Positions 59,008 through 64,000 of a stretch of DNA of 64,000 nucleotides are shown piece after piece; within the stretch, counting starts at the first letter, position 1, and each line of letters begins with the position of its first letter. The stretch covers positions 248,001 through 312,000 of the forward strand of contig NZ_ATCL01000022.1 of the NCBI RefSeq assembly GCF_000416965.1, written 5' to 3'. A program made the translations under genes and the position numbers. The notes beneath the pieces were generated by a model. It was not told the origin of the DNA, ran no database searches, and saw nothing but the letters and a program-made list of their open reading frames with translations. Origin of the DNA: Exiguobacterium chiriqhucha RW-2. GTDB taxonomy: Bacteria > Bacillota > Bacilli > Exiguobacteriales > Exiguobacteriaceae.

Positions 59008-61131
59008 ATGGAACGATTAGGACAAGCGTTAGTCCGATGGCGCTACGCTGTCGTGTTGATTTGGACGGTATTGCTCGCGGTATCGGTATATTTCGGATTA
59101 CAGTTGCCAAGTGAACTGCGCGGCAATGGATTTGCGATTCAAGACGGGCGCTTCGCCCAAGTGGAAGATACGTTGAACGACCGGTTCGACCGGGCCGGGG
59201 CCTCGATGATCGTCTTGTTAGAAGGTGGCGACCTTGATACGGTCATCGAGCAGCAACGGGATCGACTGATTGACGTCGATGGGGTCGACGGCGTGATCAC
59301 GCCAGCCGAGAATCCCGATGCCCGCTCAGGGGACGCAGCTTACTTATTGCTCGAGTTCGAGGATTACGATACGGCCGAGGCGTCAATCGATGACGTTCGC
59401 AACGCCTTGATTCGAGATACGGATACAGACGTGCGATTGACCGGAGAGCCGGTCTTCGCGGATGACTTGAATGAAGCGTCGAAGAATGACTTGATTCGGG
59501 CCGAGTTGATTGGAATCCCGGTCGCGTTGCTCGTCCTCTTGCTCGTCTTCGGGACGCCGCTCGCCGCGGTCATGCCGTTATTCGTTGGATTGATTACATT
59601 CATCGTGGCTGCCGGCTCGTTGTTCTTCTTTGCCCAAACGATGGAACTGTCTATTTTCGTCTTGAATGCGGTCGCGATGATCGCCATCGCGCTCGGCATC
59701 GATTTTTCCCTATTGCTCGTCAACCGTTACCGGGAAGAGCTCGCACATGGGAAGTCGCGAGAGGCAGCCATCGTCCGAACGGTCGCGACGGCCGGACGTT
59801 CGATTCTGTTCTCAGGGCTTTGCGTGTTCGTCGGACTGGCCGGGTTGTTATTCATCCAAGTCGACGTGTTCCAAGCCATCGCGCTCGGTGCGCTGATTGC
59901 GGTGGCGGGCGCGGTCTTATCAGCGCTCACGCTGTTGCCGTCCGCCTTATATATCGTCGGAGATGCGATCAATAAAGGGCGTCTTATCAAAACGAATGAG
60001 ACGCGTTCTGAAGTACGGTGGCAGAAGTTGGCCCGTTTCGTCATGAGATGCCCCGTCACGATGACGCTCGTCGCACTCTTGCTGCTACTGCCAAGCCTCT
60101 GGTTCGTTCGTGACCTCGAACTGAACATCCCGGACGCCGATGCACTCCCGACCTCGTACGAGTCACGGGCCGCCCTTGAGCGGTGGGACGACGTGTTCGG
60201 GGAGACGTCGACCGATGCGGTGCTCTTGTTTGAGACGAATGACTTGACCGATTCGATGATTCTCGATGAATTGACTGCACTCACCGATGAGCTATCCGAG
60301 GATCCGATTGTCGACAACGTCACGACGTTCTTGACGGCATCCGGTCTCGAACCAGCCGAATTCCAACAACTCGCTGAAGCGGCACCAGAGCAACTCGAGG
60401 CGTTCGAACGTCTCGTCACGCTTGAAGGGAATACAGACCTTGCCCTCGTCAACGTTAGTTTCAACGTCCCGCCGAGTGATAAAGACGCGCAAGCATTCGT
60501 CCGAGATTGGCGCGAGAGCGGTTTTGACGTCGGGGGACCAGCCGCGTTCAACGAAGAAATTTATGAAGAGATTTATGACAGCATCCCGTATGCGGTCGTG
60601 ACTGTCATCTTGGCGACGATGGTCATTCTCATGTGGGCGTTCCGCTCAGTCTTGATTCCAATTAAGGCGATCATCATGAACGTGCTCGGTCTCGGGGCGA
60701 CGTTCGGTCTGCTCGTCATCATCTTCGAATCAGGCTATGTGTACGATGCCGAGACGATCAGTATCTTGACCCCGGTGTTCATCTTCTCGCTCGTGTTCGG
60801 CCTATCGATGGACTACGAGGTGTTTCTCGTCTCGCGGATTGAGGAATATTATCGGGAGACCGGGGATAACGATTACGCGACGGAGATGGGACTCGCCAAG
60901 ACGAGTAAAATCATCACGTCGGCCGCAGTCATCATGATTGTCGTCACGGGGGCGTTCGCTTTTACCGGTGTTAGTCCGATCAAACAGCTCGGTGTCGGCA
61001 TCGCGCTCGCGATCTTTATCGATGCGACAATCATCCGGATTTTACTTGTCCCGTCCTTGATGAAACTGCTTGGGGACTGGAACTGGTGGTGGTTCGGTAA
61101 GAAAGATTTACCGAAACGTAATCTACACTAA
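59008..61131 (+). CDS. MMPL-family (RND-type) transporter
   Basis: 707 residues, two repeats of six helices. N-terminal helix ALVRWRYAVVLIWTVLLAVS, a periplasmic loop of about 140 residues, a five-helix bundle with FVGLITFIVAAGSL and GIDFSLLLVNRYREEL; second half ends with FGLSMDYEVFLVSRIEEYYR and SKIITSAAVIMIVVTGAFAF. The paired D-Y/D-F-S-L-L/V-F-L proton-relay motifs are those of YdfJ/MmpL proteins. Exports lipids or drugs; substrate unknown. AGAGGAG upstream of the ATG. Confidence 0.87.
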   Translation: MERLGQALVRWRYAVVLIWTVLLAVSVYFGLQLPSELRGNGFAIQDGRFAQVEDTLNDRFDRAGASMIVLLEGGDLDTVIEQQRDRLIDVDGVDGVITPAENPDARSGDAAYLLLEFEDYDTAEASIDDVRNALIRDTDTDVRLTGEPVFADDLNEASKNDLIRAELIGIPVALLVLLLVFGTPLAAVMPLFVGLITFIVAAGSLFFFAQTMELSIFVLNAVAMIAIALGIDFSLLLVNRYREELAHGKSREAAIVRTVATAGRSILFSGLCVFVGLAGLLFIQVDVFQAIALGALIAVAGAVLSALTLLPSALYIVGDAINKGRLIKTNETRSEVRWQKLARFVMRCPVTMTLVALLLLLPSLWFVRDLELNIPDADALPTSYESRAALERWDDVFGETSTDAVLLFETNDLTDSMILDELTALTDELSEDPIVDNVTTFLTASGLEPAEFQQLAEAAPEQLEAFERLVTLEGNTDLALVNVSFNVPPSDKDAQAFVRDWRESGFDVGGPAAFNEEIYEEIYDSIPYAVVTVILATMVILMWAFRSVLIPIKAIIMNVLGLGATFGLLVIIFESGYVYDAETISILTPVFIFSLVFGLSMDYEVFLVSRIEEYYRETGDNDYATEMGLAKTSKIITSAAVIMIVVTGAFAFTGVSPIKQLGVGIALAIFIDATIIRILLVPSLMKLLGDWNWWWFGKKDLPKRNLH

Positions 61132-61211
61132 ATATACATTTAATGAAATAGTCGTGAAAATGTGTTAAAATAGTTTCATTATTACGCGCAATTTGGGAAA
61201 GGAAGGTCTTT

Positions 61212-61259
61212 ATGGATACCGAGAGGACATGGCCTCTGTTTCAATTACCGGACTTCTAG
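61212..61259 (+). CDS. 15-codon upstream leader ORF (uORF) of yitT-like gene
   Basis: ATG 61212 with GGAAGG 5 bases upstream; product MDTERTWPLFQLPDF, then TAG. Not recognised as a known leader. It lies in the 250-base stretch between the MMPL gene and the yitT-like gene and is followed directly by a bulged hairpin (61261-61298). The Trp-Pro and Leu-Pro pairs resemble stall-prone leader sequences. Function inferred only from arrangement. Confidence 0.5.
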   Translation: MDTERTWPLFQLPDF

Positions 61260-61260
61260 C

Positions 61261-61376
61261 GTTGAGTTTTTACAAGCGACATCAATGTAAAAATCAACAA
61301 ACGGAAGATCGGAGATGGAACAGATGGAACCGCGGCTACGACTGAGGATCCTCCTCTCCGTTGAAAACGGGGAGGA
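61261..61376 (+). promoter_or_regulatory. leader hairpins, the second covering the yitT ribosome site
   Basis: Hairpin 1: GTTGAGTTTTTACA (61261-61274) pairs TGTAAAAATCAAC (61286-61298), one bulged G. Hairpin 2: CCTCTCCGT (61353-61361) pairs ACGGGGAGG (61367-61375), burying the yitT ribosome site GGGGAGGA. A CGGAG at 61310-61314 could instead pair CTCCG 61356-61360. Together with the uORF this reads as a translational attenuator. Confidence 0.5.
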
Positions 61377-61384
61377 CAATCGGA

Positions 61385-62020
61385 ATGAAACGAGTTGCTA
61401 CCATAGTGCTCGGAACGCTGATCATGGCGTTCGGTTATTATTATTTGAATGAACAGTTTGGTTTGGCAGAAGGGGGCTTCGTCGGGCTAGCATTGCTCGG
61501 CCGCTATTTATTTGATATCGATCCGGCGATCTCGATGATCGTACTCGATATCCCCTTCTTTTTAATCGCCCTTTGGTGGAAAGGCTGGCGCTTCGTCGGG
61601 CAAGCCGTGCTTGCCGCGGCGTCACTGTCGCTCAGCTACGCCATGTGGGATCGGTTGGATTTACTCACGTTCGATATTCAAGTGTGGCCGGCGACGTTGT
61701 TCGCCGCCATCGCGAGCGGGATTGTGACTGGTTACGGTCTCGGTCTCGTCTTGAAATCGGGCGGGGCGACCGGGGGCGACGATTTATTCGCACTCGGCCT
61801 ATCAAAATGGACCGGCGTATCGGTCGGGACGATTCTCATCATATTTGATGTCATCGTTTTGGCGATCTCGCTCATCTATTTGCCATTGTCGAATGCGCTT
61901 TATACGCTTCTCGCGGTCTCGATTGCAGGTCGTGTCGTCACGAAGATGTTGACGGACGATGTGGTCGAAATCACCGTGCCAAGTGTGACCAAACTAAAAA
62001 CAAAAAACGATCTCGCGTGA
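61385..62020 (+). CDS. YitT-family membrane protein
   Basis: 211 residues, six helices. Motifs FGLAEGGFVGLALLGRYLF and GLGLVLKSGGATGGDDLFA are the duplicated YitT/DUF161 signature. Unlike most family members it lacks the C-terminal DUF2179 soluble domain, ending at helix 6 plus a short tail. Function unknown; some YitT relatives affect transport or stress. ATG 61385 is 8 bases from GGGGAGGA, which is in a hairpin. A longer frame from 61361 crosses that hairpin and is unlikely. Confidence 0.82.
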   Translation: MKRVATIVLGTLIMAFGYYYLNEQFGLAEGGFVGLALLGRYLFDIDPAISMIVLDIPFFLIALWWKGWRFVGQAVLAAASLSLSYAMWDRLDLLTFDIQVWPATLFAAIASGIVTGYGLGLVLKSGGATGGDDLFALGLSKWTGVSVGTILIIFDVIVLAISLIYLPLSNALYTLLAVSIAGRVVTKMLTDDVVEITVPSVTKLKTKNDLA

Positions 62021-62036
62021 GATCGTTTTTTGTTTT
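62001..62036 (+). terminator. terminator after yitT-like gene
   Basis: AAAAAACGATCTC-GCGT-GAGATCGTTTTTT, 13 bp, stop codon in loop. Confidence 0.92.
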
Positions 62037-62100
62037 GTAAAATTTATCACAGTTTTACAGTCATCTTTCTTCTACACTACACATAGAAGGAGGGAGTCAC

Positions 62101-62823
62101 ATGAAATGGATGATTCCAAAACAGCACGGCGCGTGGTCGATGCTAATCTTACCGTTCTTACTCGGCGGCATTGTCGGAGGGTGGACGCTCGCGCACATCC
62201 CGTTCGCCATCGCCTGGTTGTTCGTTTATATGGGTACATTTTTCTTGTTCCAATACATTAAGCAACGGAAGAAGTCACAAGAGCTGTTGCGCACGGTCGT
62301 GACGTATTTGACGATTGCGATTGTAGCCGCCATCCCGGTATTTTTGTCCGAGTGGCGTCTTGTCTGGTTTGTCCTTGCTATGATTCCATTCGGTCTCACC
62401 AACGCCTACTTCGCCAAAATTAAGGATGAGCGCAACGTCTGGAACGACGTCAGCGCCGTCACCTCATTTTGCATCGGCGGGATGGCGAGCTATTATCTCG
62501 GGTCACATGCTTTGGACGGGACGATAGTGTGGATGTTCGCTTTGCCGTACTTATATTTCCTCGGAAGTATCTTTTTCGTCAAAACGATGATTCGGGAGAA
62601 GAAGAGCTTGTTTTATCGGAACGTATCATGGGGATATCACTTTTTGCTCGTCGCCATCTTCATCGCGTTTGGCTATCCGGTCTTGGCACTCGCTTACGTG
62701 CCGAGTCTCGTCCGGGCGGTCGCATTCTACGGCAAAAAGATCCCCATCATGAAGATCGGGATCGTCGAAATCGCCAACTCGGTGTTCGTGCTCGGTTGTC
62801 TCAGTTGGTATTTATTTAGTTGA
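62101..62823 (+). CDS. ywiC: YwiC-like membrane protein
   Basis: 240 residues with about six or seven helices. The start MIPKQHGAWSMLILPFLLGG is the YwiC family signature, followed by FQYIKQRKK and LTNAYFAKIKDERNVWND. Related in layout to UbiA prenyltransferases but without their Asp-rich motif. Function unknown. AGAAGGAGGGAG precedes the ATG. Confidence 0.85.
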   Translation: MKWMIPKQHGAWSMLILPFLLGGIVGGWTLAHIPFAIAWLFVYMGTFFLFQYIKQRKKSQELLRTVVTYLTIAIVAAIPVFLSEWRLVWFVLAMIPFGLTNAYFAKIKDERNVWNDVSAVTSFCIGGMASYYLGSHALDGTIVWMFALPYLYFLGSIFFVKTMIREKKSLFYRNVSWGYHFLLVAIFIAFGYPVLALAYVPSLVRAVAFYGKKIPIMKIGIVEIANSVFVLGCLSWYLFS

Positions 62824-62846
62824 GAAGGGGAAACCCTTCTTTTTTA
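62822..62846. terminator. terminator between convergent genes
   Basis: GAGAAGGG-GAAA-CCCTTCTTTTTT. Confidence 0.8.
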
Positions 62847-63788
62847 GTCGCTCGAAGATGTGCTCGAAATGATAGCCACGGTCGCCGCTGCCGTGGCCGC
62901 CTGTTGCATGGCGAGCAGATGGGCGAACGTCCCGTGCAACAGTAAATCGCTCGCATCTTCCTTGATGTTGTTTGCCGCGACGAGTTGCAGGGCGACCGTC
63001 AACGCGTGGGTGTGGAACCAGCGATGCTTTTCCTTCTCAGCGTTCGTAATGTCGATCAGGTCGCGCTCGTCGTTGTCGTTCGGAGCCGCGACGATGGCCA
63101 AGAGGGCGAGCGCTGGCAGATGCTCATTTTTGACGGCGATTGCTTGTCCTTGGAGCCGCGCGCGCCACTCGAGCAGGCGGTTGATGACCTCGTCTGAAGG
63201 CAAGTCGCTAAAAGCAAGCAGATGGGAGACGAGTTGGAGCTCGTTTGAGCGGGGCAACTCGGCTTTCAACGCTTCGTAATACGTCTCAATCCGTTGACTC
63301 AACGTATCGTGGTCATCGAACGCTTGAACGAGGACGAGGGCAGACAGAAGGTCTTCTTCGCTCGTCAGCCAAGGATGGTTTCGTTTGAACGTTTGATAGA
63401 GTGCGCTCGCCTCGTCAAGCCGGCGCTCGGGCTCATCGACGTTAATCAGTTGGCTCGCGATGAAGGGACGCAACATACTGAAGCGGAAGTGTTTCCGGTC
63501 GAGCAACGTATCGAGCCGGAGTGCCTCGTCGATGGCCGGTTCGATGTCTTCATACTTGGCATCGAGAAACGACAGCCAGACGAAATTATTGCTGCCGCGA
63601 AACTTGGAGAAGGCTTTCGTTTTCCGTTTGACGGCCGCTTGAGCCTGCTCGAACCGCGTTTCATCGAACGGGGTGTCGTGTATGGCATAATTGATGGCCA
63701 TCAAGCGTCGGAAATCATCGGTGAACCACTTTGTCGCTCCTCTGATTGCCTCGAGCGCTTCGAGGTAATGCGTATAGCGTGTCATCAT
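62844..63788 (-). CDS. DUF4003-family protein
   Basis: 314 residues, almost all helical. RGATKWFTDDFRRLMAINYAI at the start and LLEWRARLQGQAIAVKNEHLPALALLAI in the second half are typical of the DUF4003 family (about 320 residues, function unknown). C-terminus is Ala/Thr/Ser-rich. ATG 63788 follows AAGGAGGAATTG; an in-frame start at 63824 lacks a site. The RT-like aromatic pattern suggests a repeat helical scaffold; not further assigned. Confidence 0.75.
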   Translation of the reverse strand: MMTRYTHYLEALEAIRGATKWFTDDFRRLMAINYAIHDTPFDETRFEQAQAAVKRKTKAFSKFRGSNNFVWLSFLDAKYEDIEPAIDEALRLDTLLDRKHFRFSMLRPFIASQLINVDEPERRLDEASALYQTFKRNHPWLTSEEDLLSALVLVQAFDDHDTLSQRIETYYEALKAELPRSNELQLVSHLLAFSDLPSDEVINRLLEWRARLQGQAIAVKNEHLPALALLAIVAAPNDNDERDLIDITNAEKEKHRWFHTHALTVALQLVAANNIKEDASDLLLHGTFAHLLAMQQAATAAATVAIISSTSSSD

Positions 63789-63837
63789 CAGCAATTCCTC
63801 CTTTTTCTCCTTATACGTGCCCAATCGAAAGAATGAT

Positions 63838-63875
63838 TCAAAAAAAGCCGCCCTGGATTCGTCCGGGGCGGCTGC
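63838..63875 (-). terminator. terminator of the partial gene at the window end
   Basis: AGCCGCCCCGG/CCAGGGCGGCT stem on the - strand, then a seven-T run. Confidence 0.8.
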
Positions 63876-63878
63876 TTG

Positions 63879-64000
63879 TTATTGGACTTGCGTATACAAC
63901 TTCTGCATATACTCGTTCACTTCATCGGCCGCTTGGAACATCATGAATGAATGTTGCAAGATGATCTCTGGCGAGAAGCCGAGGTCGAGGTCGAGCGTCG
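63879..64000 (-). CDS. unknown protein, 3' fragment
   Basis: Last 40 residues of a frame that continues past the window. The visible end reads LGFSPEIILQHSFMMF, then QAADEVNEYMQKLYTQVQ, a helical, acidic tail. Not identified from so little sequence. Ends before its own terminator. Confidence 0.5.
   Translation of the reverse strand, partial: TLDLDLGFSPEIILQHSFMMFQAADEVNEYMQKLYTQVQ

Noticed and set aside
61190-61384. M-box, fluoride, c-di-AMP, Mn2+ or guanidine riboswitch in the yitT-like leader
   Set aside because: None of the conserved core sequences I know for these classes are present.
1-64000. CRISPR arrays, insertion sequences, prophage, tRNA or rRNA genes, att sites or replication origin
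   Set aside because: No direct-repeat arrays, transposase or integrase frames, rRNA/tRNA-like stretches or DnaA-box clusters were seen on reading both strands.

Overview
The window reads as a chromosomal segment of a Gram-positive, non-sporulating Bacillales bacterium, most likely Exiguobacterium. This is inferred from gene content and style: moderately high GC for a Firmicute, AAGGAGG-type ribosome binding sites, TTGACA-17-TATAAT promoters, T-box and S-box leaders, bacillithiol and queuosine genes, an MhqR/azoreductase pair, AdeR/Ald, YojF/BshB2, YycC and DIP1984-type proteins, and a biopterin-dependent aromatic amino acid hydroxylase. No rRNA, tRNA, prophage, insertion sequence, CRISPR array or replication origin was seen. 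Genes are densely packed in short operons, commonly closed by hairpin terminators that often serve converging genes on both strands.

Layout. 1-5.0 kb: the 3' end of an NCS2 xanthine-type permease, an SDR/RDD gene pair, a second NCS2 permease, an alpha/beta hydrolase and an MFS exporter. 5.0-7.6 kb: an EEP-family phosphatase and a glucose/maltose-class PTS EIIBC, resembling the MapP/MalT maltose system, behind two LacI-type operators. 7.7-10.9 kb: TrmH, a GNAT protein, an unknown membrane protein, a DIP1984 protein and a VTT-domain protein. 10.9-13.3 kb: queC-queD-queE-queF with a candidate preQ1-I riboswitch. 13.4-18.9 kb: NhaC antiporter, Nudix hydrolase, Mpg glycosylase, PfpI protein, an MFS gene with an early in-frame stop, and UppP. 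18.9-25.8 kb: a 30-residue membrane peptide, bshB2/yojF, pdxK, a CBS-ACT protein, GNAT, lipid kinase, MhqR/AzoR and UDG. 25.8-29.6 kb: a tyrosine-specifier T-box controlling phenylalanine hydroxylase, then an esterase and a HAD phosphatase. 29.7-33.7 kb: an OmpR/EnvZ-type two-component system, a DUF1499 protein and a disulfide-oxidoreductase-like flavoprotein. 33.7-41.7 kb: motAB, a KtrB-type K+ transporter, an acyl-reductase-like SDR coupled to a multi-PAS kinase, and a membrane-anchored Mrr-like protein. 41.7-50.8 kb: DUF1836 protein, polyprenol-kinase-like protein, MurB, Ald/AdeR, YuiD-like protein, TrhO, a second VTT protein and an S-box-controlled NhaC-type (MetT) transporter. 50.8-64 kb: a GGDEF protein, a T-box with ArgS, a phosphoesterase, YajQ, a pullulanase with a C-terminal membrane helix, YycC, an unknown protein, an MMPL transporter, a YitT-type protein with an attenuator-like leader, YwiC, a DUF4003 protein and a partial gene.

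RNA-level control is a theme. Five leaders have recognisable or suspected sensing roles: preQ1, Tyr T-box, S-box, Arg T-box, and an undescribed leader with a 15-codon upstream ORF before the yitT-like gene. Several transcription-factor operators can also be read directly: an MhqR-type site over the azoR -35, tandem LacI-type sites before the PTS gene, and perfect palindromes before adeR and between yycC and its divergent neighbour. The best candidates for something undescribed are the uORF/hairpin leader at 61.2 kb, the tyrosine T-box on phenylalanine hydroxylase, and the pullulanase with a membrane tail.
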